From Pantoea sp. A4 (lineage in GTDB: Bacteria > Pseudomonadota > Gammaproteobacteria > Enterobacterales > Enterobacteriaceae): a DNA stretch of 64,000 nucleotides. The notes under the pieces are model-generated. The model searched no databases. It saw only the letters and a list, made by a program, of their open reading frames with translations, and was not told where the DNA came from. This document shows, one piece after another, positions 1-7,658 of this stretch. Each line of letters opens with the position of its first letter. Position 1 is the first letter of the stretch. The translations under genes and the position numbers were made by a program. The DNA lies in the NCBI RefSeq assembly GCF_000295955.2, contig NZ_ALXE01000029.1, positions 140,271 through 204,270 on the forward strand, given 5' to 3'.

Positions 1-479
1 ACTGAGCCGTCTTGTTGTCCCTGTTCAATCAGTTGCACCAGCCGGGTGCGGTTGCCAAGCACGACTTCACGCACGCGTTGCGCCAATGGCTCCTCTAACA
101 GGTTTTGCTCCACGGTGCTATTTACCACCATGCAGCCGAGGCGGCCTTGTAAGTCACGTGAGGAGTCGAAGTAAAATTGCAGGAGCTGTTTGATCGCGCT
201 GCGTCCGTCAGGCTGATTTTCCAGGGCGTGTCGCAAAGCCTGGTGGCGTAGCTGGAGATAACGCTCAAAGACCTGCAAGAATAGTCCGTGCTTATCGCCA
301 AAGGCTTTGTAGATGCTTCCCGCGGTTAACTGCATGGCAGCACTGAGATCAGTGATGGAAGCGCCGTGAAATCCCTGGCGACGAAACACCAGCATGGCGT
401 CGTCTAATGCCTGATTGAGATCAAACTCACGTGGCCGTCCACGTTCACGTCGCGGGGTAAGAGACATTGCAAGTGCCAT
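1..479 (-). CDS. TetR-family transcriptional regulator (C-terminus outside window)
   Basis: The reading frame runs off the left edge, so about 155-159 residues are visible and the end of the ligand domain is missing. The N-terminus has an Arg-rich arm (PRRERGRPREF) and a typical TetR helix-turn-helix at about residues 20-65, including GASITDLSAAMQLTAGSIYK. The family acts as cytoplasmic dimeric repressors released by small ligands. Two in-frame ATGs exist, at 479 and 467. I favour 467, because 479 lies inside an inverted repeat (477-504) that looks like the autoregulatory operator. The ligand and targets are unknown. The divergent neighbours, a LysR gene and a LysE-type exporter, could be part of its regulon, but nothing here proves it. 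Confidence 0.85.
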   Translation of the reverse strand, partial: MALAMSLTPRRERGRPREFDLNQALDDAMLVFRRQGFHGASITDLSAAMQLTAGSIYKAFGDKHGLFLQVFERYLQLRHQALRHALENQPDGRSAIKQLLQFYFDSSRDLQGRLGCMVVNSTVEQNLLEEPLAQRVREVVLGNRTRLVQLIEQGQQDGS

Positions 480-504
480 TTAGGAAGTGATTGTTACCTA
501 AATG
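477..504. promoter_or_regulatory. Inverted repeat, probable TetR autoregulatory operator
   Basis: CATTTAGG and CCTAAATG form perfect 8-base arms separated by 12 bases, right at the start of the TetR gene. Position and symmetry fit an autorepressor operator. The binding protein is inferred, not shown. Confidence 0.5.
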
Positions 505-533
505 GTGCCTGAGAATATCGGCGTTGGAAAGCG

Positions 534-1436
534 TTATATTTTTTCCGGGAGAAGTGTCACACCCGAAGTGGGCAATAGCGGCACACGTTGCTGTAAAAAC
601 GCGTTCAGACGTTGAACGTTGGCTGAGCGCGTGGAGCGCTGCGACCACACCAGATAATAGCTGTCTCCGGTTGCTACAGCCTGCGGCCAGGGAGTGACTA
701 ACTGCCCGGACTCAAGCGCCGACTGACTCAACAGCAGATCGCCCACGGTAATACCGTGACCACTGATGGCGGCCATATTGCCCTGTTCAAGGGTATCAAA
801 CACCTTACCCTGGTTAAGGCGTTGCGAACCTGTCATACCGCTGCGTTGTAACCAACGCCGCCAGTCACGCCGATCGGGAGAGGGATGGATAACATCGTAA
901 TTCTGTCCTGTTAGCGGGAAATCAGGCGCGCAGAGGGGAATCAACCACTCATCAAACAGCCGCTGTGCGTGGGTTTCTGCACCAAACTGCCCATCGCCCA
1001 ACAAAATGGCGCAGTCAAAAGGCTCACGATGAAAATCGATACTGTCCTTGTCCATCCATACGCTGGTTAACTGCACGCGAAAGCTTGATTCAAACTCATT
1101 AAAGGATTGAAGCGCCGGTAATAACCAACGCATGGTTAACGTGGAAGGGGCTTTCAGTCGCAGTTCGCCGTTTTGTTGCCGGAAATGCGCACAGGCACGT
1201 TCCAGTTGTTCAAATCCAGCGGCCAGTTCAGCCGCCAGTGCGCGCCCCGCGTCGCTCAAAACCACGCGCGGCCCGTGGCGATGGAATAACGTACAGTTGA
1301 ACCACTCTTCCAGGGTGCGGACGTGGCGGCTTATTGCCCCTGGCGTAAGGTGCAGCAGTTGTGCTGCCTGGCTAAACGAACCCAGGCGGGCGGCGGCATC
1401 AAAAGCCCGTAGGGCGTACAGCGGAGGCAAAGACAT
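534..1436 (-). CDS. LysR-family transcriptional regulator (GcvA/AmpR-like)
   Basis: This 300-residue protein has usual LysR length. Its N-terminal winged helix-turn-helix (about residues 5-65) contains FSQAAQLLHLTPGAISRHV, and a periplasmic-binding-protein-like effector domain follows from about residue 90. The opening MSLPPLYALRAFDAAARLGSF resembles the GcvA/AmpR branch. The gene is divergent from a LysE-type exporter with about 108 bases between starts, the classic LysR arrangement, so it probably controls that exporter. The effector is unknown. The convergent end lies 55 bases from the TetR gene start. Confidence 0.88.
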   Translation of the reverse strand: MSLPPLYALRAFDAAARLGSFSQAAQLLHLTPGAISRHVRTLEEWFNCTLFHRHGPRVVLSDAGRALAAELAAGFEQLERACAHFRQQNGELRLKAPSTLTMRWLLPALQSFNEFESSFRVQLTSVWMDKDSIDFHREPFDCAILLGDGQFGAETHAQRLFDEWLIPLCAPDFPLTGQNYDVIHPSPDRRDWRRWLQRSGMTGSQRLNQGKVFDTLEQGNMAAISGHGITVGDLLLSQSALESGQLVTPWPQAVATGDSYYLVWSQRSTRSANVQRLNAFLQQRVPLLPTSGVTLLPEKI

Positions 1437-1544
1437 AAACCATCATCCATTGTGAGTATTAATCACATTGAACGTCAGTTTTTTACGTTTTGCAATCCCA
1501 GCCGAATCGCCAATACTTCGTGGCCTTATTCGGGAGAAACATGC

Positions 1545-2150
1545 ATGAACATCGCTCTGTTATTGGCTTACCTCACCGCTACGCTGCTGTTGCTGCTAAC
1601 GCCAGGGCCGGTGGTGGCGCTGGTTACCGGCACTGCATTAGCACAAGGTCCGCGCCGTGCATTCGCCACCGCCATTGGCACGAATATGGCCTCACTGGTG
1701 TTGATTGCCCTGGCGGCGCTGACTTTAGCTGGCGTGGTAGCGCTTGAAGGGCGTTGGCTGGCTGTGTTGGGAACAGCAGGATCGTTGTATATCGGCTCTA
1801 TGGCGTGGTCGGCATTACGCAGTGCGCCAGATGCCACCGGCTTGCAACCGGGATTACGGGGCGGCTGGTTACGCGGGTTTCTCACCGCGATTGCAAATCC
1901 GAAAGATATTCTGTTTTTTGCCGCCTTTTTCCCACAGTTCATCGCGATTACGCCAGATCTGACACGCAGTCTGATCTGGCTCACGGTGGTGTGGCTGGTG
2001 GTGGATCTGGGCGTCCTTTCACTGCTGATTTTACTGGTACGGCGTTGGCTGCCAGGACGTCGCAGCCCATTACTGGCGCGGATCAGTGCGCTGTTCCTGC
2101 TGCTGATTGCCGTGGCAGGCGTGATATACAACCTGCGCGAATTATTTTAA
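1545..2150 (+). CDS. LysE/RhtB-family amino-acid exporter
   Basis: This is a 201-residue inner-membrane protein with about six hydrophobic segments and the family's early motif TPGPVVALVTGTAL near residue 15. A second conserved stretch, ANPKDILFFAAFFPQF, lies near residue 110. The family exports amino acids or related small molecules; the substrate cannot be told from sequence. I chose ATG at 1545 because the frame upstream to 1452 is hydrophilic and a GGGAGA ribosome site lies at 1532-1537. It is divergent from the LysR gene. Its stop overlaps the convergent reductase gene by 4 bases, so the two transcripts collide. Confidence 0.87.
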   Translation: MNIALLLAYLTATLLLLLTPGPVVALVTGTALAQGPRRAFATAIGTNMASLVLIALAALTLAGVVALEGRWLAVLGTAGSLYIGSMAWSALRSAPDATGLQPGLRGGWLRGFLTAIANPKDILFFAAFFPQFIAITPDLTRSLIWLTVVWLVVDLGVLSLLILLVRRWLPGRRSPLLARISALFLLLIAVAGVIYNLRELF

Positions 2151-3100
2151 AGGTCAATCACCAGTTCCGGTGAATGACTCCGTGAGCAGCAGAGTGCGAT
2201 CATCTGCTGTGATGCGCATTTTTCCGCCTCGCTCTGCACGGTGTCGCGATGATCGGCCTCTCCCTGCTTCACTGGGGTCAGGCAGGCCCCGCAGAGACCC
2301 ATCTCGCAGGAGAGCGGCACGGCAACGCCCTGAGCTTGCAATACCTGAGCGATGGTGCTGTCCGCAGGCACCGGCCAGCGCTGTCCCGTGGATGTCAGCG
2401 TCACGTGAAACACATTATCCCCTGGTGCCGCAGCCACGGAGGGCACTGGCGCAAAGGCTTCACTGCAAATTTGTTCCGGCTGCCATCCATATGCCATAGC
2501 GATCTCCTGCATACGCGCCATAAAGCCAGCCGGGCCACACAGGTAAATCCGGGCGAGTGGCTGTGGATGCATCAGTGATTCCACACTGTGTTGTCGTGGG
2601 CTAAAGCCTTCACTACTACACCAGAAAGTGCAGTCGTGCTGGTATAACGCCTCGGCAAAAGCAATATCCTGGCGTTCCCGGACGTAATAGTGCAATTCAC
2701 ACGGTTGCCCGTTTGCACGCAGTTGGTCGGCCATCGCATACAGTGGCGTAATCCCAATACCGGCCGCCAGTAAAATCGTTTTGGGTGTTTCTAACAGGGG
2801 AAACAGGTTGCGTGGCGGTGAAATGCTCAGCTCATCACCGGGGCGCAGTTTTTCATGAATAAAGCGTGAGCCGCCGCGAGACGCTGACTCTTTGGCGACA
2901 CAAATCATATAGGTTTGCGCATCACGCGCGCTGCCGGTTAAAGAGTATTGCCGCACCATACCATTGCCAAGGTGCACATCGATGTGCGCACCGGGAGTCC
3001 AGGCCGGCAAGGGAACTCCATCAATAGAAGCGAGTGTGACGGCGAGGTTGTGCCGTCCCTGGCACCACATTCCCTCGACTCTGACGCGTAATGTCTGCAT
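2147..3100 (-). CDS. PDR/VanB-family ferredoxin-reductase-type oxidoreductase
   Basis: This 317-residue protein has the order typical of phthalate dioxygenase reductases and VanB. A flavin-binding beta barrel covers about 1-100, an NAD-binding domain about 105-215 (LLAAGIGITPLYAMA), and a C-terminal plant-type 2Fe-2S ferredoxin domain about 235-317 has the cluster pattern CEMGLCGAC plus a later Cys. It would pass electrons from NAD(P)H through flavin and Fe-S to the Rieske oxygenase encoded just upstream (12 bases between genes), so the two form a two-component oxygenase. The substrate is unknown; vanillate or another aromatic acid is a reasonable class-level guess. Confidence 0.88.
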   Translation of the reverse strand: MQTLRVRVEGMWCQGRHNLAVTLASIDGVPLPAWTPGAHIDVHLGNGMVRQYSLTGSARDAQTYMICVAKESASRGGSRFIHEKLRPGDELSISPPRNLFPLLETPKTILLAAGIGITPLYAMADQLRANGQPCELHYYVRERQDIAFAEALYQHDCTFWCSSEGFSPRQHSVESLMHPQPLARIYLCGPAGFMARMQEIAMAYGWQPEQICSEAFAPVPSVAAAPGDNVFHVTLTSTGQRWPVPADSTIAQVLQAQGVAVPLSCEMGLCGACLTPVKQGEADHRDTVQSEAEKCASQQMIALCCSRSHSPELVIDL

Positions 3101-3112
3101 GTTTCACCTCCG

Positions 3113-4144
3113 TTAAACGAGGAAAAATTCGCCGAAGCCCATTTTTTTCAGACCACGTCGATAAGCAATCGAACTGCGGTCTGCCGGAATATGGGCTTCG
3201 AGGGTCAGATCCAACGGCAGCCGTTCTGGGCGCTGTGTTTCTACCATCAAACGATCTTCTTCAAACACTTTGTGATTGAAAGCATGGACGTCTTCTACCG
3301 GCACATGCAGATCGAAATTGCGCGCCAGCGGAGCAAACATACGGGTCTTTCTGGCGGACACCGGTGATGCCGCATTCATGATCACCAGGCGAGCGGTTCC
3401 AGGGAAATGGATGGTCAGCGTCGCGGTAAACGGTAAGTGCATTTCAAAATGGCGTAACCATTCGAACCCTTCAGGAGCCTGATGCTCTGAGCTGGCGGGA
3501 TAGTTGCCCACGCTACTCCAGTAATCCACCACAAAACCCGTGGGTGTCTCGACGGCGTTATAGGGCGGAACTTCCTGATTATCCGGATCGGCGAAGGTTT
3601 CAGTATGAATCCACGCAAAGTGTGCGACATCGAGAAAACCTTCAACCTGGCGACCGGCAAAACCGTCTACGTCAAACGGTGGGCAGTTAATCTGCTGAAA
3701 ACCCTCATCGACCCAGTGCGGCATTTGCGGCAACGGGGCGGGTGATTCTGCATCAGGTGCCATACAGACCCACACCAGGCCAAAGCGCTCCTCAACCGCA
3801 TAGGTGATCAGGTTCAGCTTGGCGGGTATCGGCTGATTGGGGCTGGAAGGGATGCGATTGCAGCGGCCATCGTCACCGAAGCGCAGGCCGTGATAAGGAC
3901 AGATTACGCCCTCTTCATCGTGGAATCCCAGCGTTAAAGGCACACCACGATGGGGGCAGACATCCCGGGCTACAACCACCTTGCCATGGATCCGATAAAC
4001 CACTAACTGTTCGTCCAGCAGCACGGCTTTGGTTGGCTGCGGCCCAACATCGCAAGAGCGGGCGACCGGATGCCACTGCTGGGCCAGACGCAGCCAATCG
4101 TCTGGTTCGAATGTGCAATGGGCTGGAGGGGCAAGTGTTGTCAT
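3113..4144 (-). CDS. Rieske non-heme iron oxygenase, alpha subunit (VanA-like)
   Basis: This 343-residue protein is the terminal oxygenase of the pair. The Rieske 2Fe-2S motif CPHRG...CPYHG starts near residue 63. The mononuclear iron site DVAHFAWIH (Asp, His, His) lies at about 170-185. The family hydroxylates or O/N-demethylates aromatic and related substrates using O2. I place the start at ATG 4144, not the in-frame start at 4168, because AAGGAAG sits 6 bases upstream of 4144. It is co-transcribed with the reductase and divergent from a LysR regulator, which probably controls the pair. There is no beta subunit, as usual for the VanA group. Confidence 0.88.
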   Translation of the reverse strand: MTTLAPPAHCTFEPDDWLRLAQQWHPVARSCDVGPQPTKAVLLDEQLVVYRIHGKVVVARDVCPHRGVPLTLGFHDEEGVICPYHGLRFGDDGRCNRIPSSPNQPIPAKLNLITYAVEERFGLVWVCMAPDAESPAPLPQMPHWVDEGFQQINCPPFDVDGFAGRQVEGFLDVAHFAWIHTETFADPDNQEVPPYNAVETPTGFVVDYWSSVGNYPASSEHQAPEGFEWLRHFEMHLPFTATLTIHFPGTARLVIMNAASPVSARKTRMFAPLARNFDLHVPVEDVHAFNHKVFEEDRLMVETQRPERLPLDLTLEAHIPADRSSIAYRRGLKKMGFGEFFLV

Positions 4145-4287
4145 GGGAGGCTTCCTTTTTTTGCTCACATAAATCCGGTGTCAGGCACCGGTAAAATGAT
4201 TGTCAGTGCATTTTGTACGGATTAAGGTGTTTACATCCATCAGCAAGAATTCACTTATGTGTTGCAAAAAACAGTACAGGAGTTGCC

Positions 4288-5196
4288 GTGAGTCCATTTT
4301 CTCGCTTTGCGCATTATTTTGCCGAAGTCGCCCGCAGCGGTAGCCTGCGGAAAGCGGCTGAGCGGCTTCATGTCTCTGCTTCGGCAATCAACCGGCAAAT
4401 CCTGCAAGCGGAGGTCGAATATGGCCTGCCGCTGTTTGAGAGGTTGCCCGATGGGCTACGGATGACCACCGCGGGAGAACTCCTGCTGGATAATATTCAG
4501 CGCTGGCAGCGAGAGTTTCGCCTGACCTGCCACTATTTTGATGATATTCAGGGGGTGAAAAGGGGTCACGTTAGCGTAGGGCTGATTCAGGCGTTGAGTG
4601 ATGGCTGTATGGCGGATGCCTTTGCCCGCATTGCCAGCGACTGGCCGTGGCTACGCCTCGATCTTTCGGTGGGGGACAGTTTGTCAATCAGCCAGCGCAT
4701 TCGGCAGGCTGAAATCGACTTTGGTCTGGTGCTCGATCCTGAAGGGCAAAGTGGCCTGGATGTCCTGGCATTTGCTGAAATGCCCATGGGTGTGGTGTTG
4801 CCGACCGGACATGAATTGGCGGAACGCGCCAGTCTGTCACCTGGCGAACTCAGTGAGGAACGCCATATTATTCCCGGTGAGCCGCTCGTGGTTTATGACC
4901 GGGTGCGTTTGCTCTACCGGCATCATAGCCTGGCACCCGAAAATGCGATTGTGTGCAATGACATCCGGCTGATCAAATCGCTGGTTCGCCAGCGTGCCGG
5001 TGTGGCGGTATTAAGCTTGCTGGATGTGCTGGAAGAGGTTAAACAGCAGCAGCTCTATTTTGTCCCGTTGAAAGGGCAACTGATTCGCCCTCTGACGCTG
5101 GCGCTATGTACTGCACCTTCTCGCCAGCTTTCGCGTGCTGCGCAGATGACAATCAAAGCCATCAGCGGGGAGATTGAACGCCTGAATACCCGTTAA
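4288..5196 (+). CDS. LysR-family transcriptional regulator, divergent from Rieske oxygenase
   Basis: This 302-residue protein has an N-terminal helix-turn-helix containing SLRKAAERLHVSASAINRQI (about residues 18-38) and a LysR effector domain from about residue 90. The start is GTG at 4288 with AGGAG at 4279-4283; the frame extends upstream to 4213, but that part lacks the family fold. The 143-base gap to the oxygenase start would hold the shared control region. The likely role is substrate-responsive control of the oxygenase-reductase operon, inferred from position. Confidence 0.87.
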   Translation: MSPFSRFAHYFAEVARSGSLRKAAERLHVSASAINRQILQAEVEYGLPLFERLPDGLRMTTAGELLLDNIQRWQREFRLTCHYFDDIQGVKRGHVSVGLIQALSDGCMADAFARIASDWPWLRLDLSVGDSLSISQRIRQAEIDFGLVLDPEGQSGLDVLAFAEMPMGVVLPTGHELAERASLSPGELSEERHIIPGEPLVVYDRVRLLYRHHSLAPENAIVCNDIRLIKSLVRQRAGVAVLSLLDVLEEVKQQQLYFVPLKGQLIRPLTLALCTAPSRQLSRAAQMTIKAISGEIERLNTR

Positions 5197-5203
5197 AAGG
5201 CAT

Positions 5204-5226
5204 AAAAAAAGCCGCCTTGCGGCGGC
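5204..5226 (-). terminator. Rho-independent terminator of the first DUF1471 gene
   Basis: GCCGCC-TTGC-GGCGGC forms a 6-bp GC stem at 5211-5226. Read on the minus strand it is followed by seven T (5210-5204), so it serves the minus-strand gene at 5245-5460. It may also slow the convergent LysR transcript. Confidence 0.8.
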
Positions 5227-5244
5227 TAAATCAACAGAGGGATA

Positions 5245-5460
5245 TTATTTGTACAGCTCAGCGGTCATGTGCACGCCGTTATTGAAATTCGCTTCGGTGA
5301 TTTTGTAGTTCGCACCTTCTTGCTGTGCCTGAGCAGCGATTTTTGCTTCTGCGCCATCCAGGGTTGAGCTGGTTGCAGTCACGCTCTGGGCGAAGCTGCC
5401 GAAAGAGATCAGTGACAGAGCAGCAACGGTAGCTAATGACAATGTTTTGATAGTTTTCAT
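5245..5460 (-). CDS. DUF1471 (BhsA/YdgH-type) small periplasmic protein
   Basis: This 71-residue protein has a Sec signal peptide (MKTIKTLSLATVAALSLISF, cleavage after about residue 24, SFA-QS). The mature part has the DUF1471 pattern LDGAEAKIAAQAQQEGANYK and ends in VHMTAELYK. E. coli relatives (BhsA, McbA, YahO and others) are stress-induced envelope proteins linked to acid, peroxide or biofilm responses. The gene has its own terminator at 5204-5226. A close paralogue lies 141 bases upstream, so this is a tandem duplication. Confidence 0.88.
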   Translation of the reverse strand: MKTIKTLSLATVAALSLISFGSFAQSVTATSSTLDGAEAKIAAQAQQEGANYKITEANFNNGVHMTAELYK

Positions 5461-5601
5461 GGTCGGTATCCTTAATTTTGCGTTTTGCTTATCAGGTTCA
5501 GGCTGTGTGCCTGCGATGAAGTGATGATAACCTATGTTACTATTAGTGTGTTATCAATTAGTGCGGTTATCATTTCATCGTGTTTTTATCATTCTTTGCG
5601 A

Positions 5602-5811
5602 TTATTTTGTCAGTTCAGCGGTCATGTGCACGCGGTTACCGCTGTAAGCTTCAGTAATTTTGTACTGGCTGCCTGCCTGATGTGCCTGAGCGGCAATTTT
5701 GGCTTCTGCACCATCCAGCGTAGAACTGGTTGCGCTGATGGTTTGAGCAAAACCCGCCGCAGAGAACAGTGAGAGCGCTGAAACTACAACTAAAGTTTTG
5801 ATGTTTTTCAT
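5602..5811 (-). CDS. DUF1471 small periplasmic protein, tandem paralogue
   Basis: This 69-residue protein has a signal peptide (MKNIKTLVVVSALSLFSAAG, cleavage at GFA-QT) and a DUF1471 mature domain. It shares SATSSTLDGAEAKIAAQA almost exactly with the neighbour downstream, and both end in a VHMTAEL motif. Start 5811 is preferred over the in-frame ATG at 5817, because GAGGAA directly abuts 5817 but lies at normal distance from 5811. The AT-rich gap between the two copies (5461-5601) can hold a separate promoter, so the genes may be regulated independently. Confidence 0.87.
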   Translation of the reverse strand: MKNIKTLVVVSALSLFSAAGFAQTISATSSTLDGAEAKIAAQAHQAGSQYKITEAYSGNRVHMTAELTK

Positions 5812-5961
5812 GGTCATTTCCTCAGAAGATATTGTTTGTTGTAAGGCGTTTCGCCTTGATGTAGGAAATGATAGGCCTGAACTGGCAAGGTTAAAAGCTG
5901 AACGATTTGCTGAACTAATTCAGTTAATTTGAATGATTTTTAGGCGAGTTCAGATCAGAGG

Positions 5962-6366
5962 CTAGCAGGAGAGTGCTGCCTCAATTTCAGCGCGACATTG
6001 CATCAATGCAGCTAATAACCGCGAACGCTGTTCGCTAAAACGTTGAGCGGGCACTGCAATGGATAAAGCATAGCGCTCTCCTGGTCCGGTCCTTAAGCTC
6101 ACGGCAATACCACAGACGCCACGCGCGTGTTCTTCAATATCAGTAGCGTAGCGCTGAGTGCGGGTAACGATGAGATCGGCAAGGATCGCTTCGGGTGTCT
6201 CCAGACTCAATGACGTGCGTTTCTCTGGCTGTGGGCTAAGCAGTTGCAGAACCTCTTTGTCACCAGGACTTTTCGCGGGAAGCAGGTGGGGGAGGAAGAG
6301 CGAAATCCGCGCAAGCGGGATAATGAGGGCGGTTCTGTTGCTCAATGTATTTCTTAATGACTTCAA
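5962..6366 (-). pseudogene. IclR-family regulator, N-terminally truncated remnant
   Basis: The last 100 or so residues match the C-terminal half of the IclR effector domain: DLIVTRTQRYATDIEEHARGV, then GIAVSLRTGPGERYALSIAV and a closing helix. The DNA-binding helix-turn-helix and about 150 residues are absent. The open frame's first 15-20 residues come from the end of an IS200/IS605-type element, so the frame is a chimera made by insertion and deletion. The missing front half is not on the other side of the element. It once probably regulated the nearby LpdC-like decarboxylase; that is inference. Presumably not functional. Confidence 0.7.
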
Positions 6367-6406
6367 GTGGCGTTCTGCCCACGCGACCCGCGAAGTGCGA
6401 CGGCGA
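6320..6406 (-). pseudogene. tnpA (Y1 HUH transposase) C-terminal remnant
   Basis: On the minus strand a frame encodes GRTPLEVIKKYIEQQNRP, the kind of ending seen in IS605-type TnpA proteins. An in-frame TGA at 6407-6409 cuts it off and no catalytic HUH or Tyr region is present. It is divergent from tnpB, as in IS605. The element therefore cannot make its own transposase, though transposase supplied by another copy could act on it. Confidence 0.55.
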
Positions 6407-6529
6407 TCACAGCGTATTTGGCTTCCGTGCAGGTTTATGCAGGTCTTAATGGCGCCATGTCATGTTTCTGCTGCTAACGCGATAAACTCACCTTTATTGA
6501 TTTAATGTTGACCTGTAATTTAGCGCGCC

Positions 6530-7621
6530 ATGAGCATCCAGACCAAAACATTGTCAGTCAGGGTTAAAGACAAACATGCCGCCGTATTGCGGCAGATGGC
6601 CTTTGAGGTCAATCAGGTTTTTAATCTGGCAAACGAGATAACCAGAGCGGCCTACAGCAACGCGGGCGATTTTGGTGCGCAGGTTCCAAAATGGCTATCG
6701 GTGTTTGATGTTCAAAAACTGACGGCGGGGATTCAGAAAGAACGCGGCTATACCATCGGCAGCGCGACCGTACAGGAAGTGATCGCCGAGCACGGCAAGG
6801 CACGAAAACAGTTTAAGCGTTCCAGCCTGCGCTGGCGCGTCAGTGGTGGCGCTCGCCGTTCCCTGGGCTGGGTGCCGTTTAAATCGCGGGCGGCGCAGTG
6901 GCAGAACGGCTGCGTGAAATTCGCAGGCCACTTCTTTAAGGTCTGGGACAGCTACGGCCTGAGCGGCTATAAATTCCGCGCCGGGAGCTTTTCAGAAGAC
7001 AGCCGGGGGCGCTGGTATTTCAATGTCTGCGTAGCGGTAGAAACCGCCCCGACCGCAGGCACAACCGCCGTGGGCGTAGATCTGGGATTGAAGGACTACG
7101 CCACCCCGTCAGAGGGTGAAAAGCTGGAGGCAGGGCGTTTCTATCGCGACCTGGAGCCCGCATTAGGCAAGGCGCAGCGGGCAGGCAAGAAAGCGCGAGT
7201 CCGCGCCATTCATGCCAAAATAAAGCACCGCCGCAAAGATGCCCTGCACAAGTACAGCACGGCGCTGGTAAACCGCCATGCGGCAATCTTCGTGGGCGAC
7301 GTGAGCAGCAGCCAGTTAGCCAAAACCAGAATGGCGAAGAGCGTTCTGGACGCTGGCTGGGCGATGCTCAAAACACAGCTGAAATACAAAGCGATTGCGC
7401 GGTCAGTGGTGTTTGAAGTGGTCAACGAAAGATATTCCACCCAGGCGTGTTCGTGTTGCGGGGCTATCTCCGCGAACAGTCCGAAAGGTAGAGCAGGCCT
7501 GCGAATAAGAGCATGGACTTGTTGTGAGTGCGGAATCACTCATGACCGCGACGTAAACGCCGCAAAGAACATACTCGCGGCAGGACATTGCCGTCTGGCT
7601 GCAGAAATCCCTGCCGTTTAG
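6530..7621 (+). CDS. tnpB: TnpB, RNA-guided RuvC nuclease of IS200/IS605 type
   Basis: This 363-residue protein has the TnpB order: N-terminal helix-turn-helix-like part, RuvC-I (GVDLGLKDYA, Asp about 184), a long helix with R-A-I-H-A-K-I-K-H-R-R-K-D-A-L-H-K, then IFVGDVSSSQL near residue 255, a four-Cys zinc ribbon (CSCC ... CCEC, about 304-335) and RuvC-III (HDRDVNAAKNIL, Asp about 339). TnpB proteins are guided by an RNA copied from the right end of the element. At the usual RuvC-II Glu this protein has Gly (VGDV against the common V/I-E-D-L). That is seen in some enterobacterial TnpB groups and could mean a relocated or missing catalytic residue. Confidence 0.85.
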   Translation: MSIQTKTLSVRVKDKHAAVLRQMAFEVNQVFNLANEITRAAYSNAGDFGAQVPKWLSVFDVQKLTAGIQKERGYTIGSATVQEVIAEHGKARKQFKRSSLRWRVSGGARRSLGWVPFKSRAAQWQNGCVKFAGHFFKVWDSYGLSGYKFRAGSFSEDSRGRWYFNVCVAVETAPTAGTTAVGVDLGLKDYATPSEGEKLEAGRFYRDLEPALGKAQRAGKKARVRAIHAKIKHRRKDALHKYSTALVNRHAAIFVGDVSSSQLAKTRMAKSVLDAGWAMLKTQLKYKAIARSVVFEVVNERYSTQACSCCGAISANSPKGRAGLRIRAWTCCECGITHDRDVNAAKNILAAGHCRLAAEIPAV

Positions 7622-7658
7622 GGCGGGGAGGATGTCAATTACTCAAAATCGGGTAGAA
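7500..7658 (+). ncRNA. Predicted omega RNA of TnpB (scaffold plus guide)
   Basis: By analogy with studied TnpB systems, the guide RNA scaffold overlaps the 3' end of tnpB and runs to the right end at 7638. The bases just beyond (7639 onward, starting TTACTCAAAATCGGG) would be the guide. The hairpin at about 7609-7627 fits this. The 5' end is a guess; no promoter was identified. Confidence 0.35.

Larger units (their letters stand above)
6305..7638 (+). mobile_element. IS200/IS605-group element (tnpB with tnpA remnant)
   Basis: The element consists of a complete tnpB and a broken tnpA C-terminus reading the other way. The left end is estimated near 6305, where a small hairpin (CCGC-GCAA-GCGG, 6307-6318) lies beside the IclR fragment. 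The right end is placed at 7638: a hairpin around CCCTGCC...GGGCGGGG (about 7609-7627) is followed by GGAGGATGTCAA, which I recall as a common right end of this group. The next base begins the stop codon of the decarboxylase gene. No target duplication is expected for this family. The left boundary may be off by tens of bases. Confidence 0.65.

Noticed and set aside
1568..2131. 187-codon minus-strand open frame inside the LysE gene
   Set aside because: It is fully antisense to a clear membrane-protein gene with low-complexity Arg/Ser/Thr composition typical of a shadow frame.
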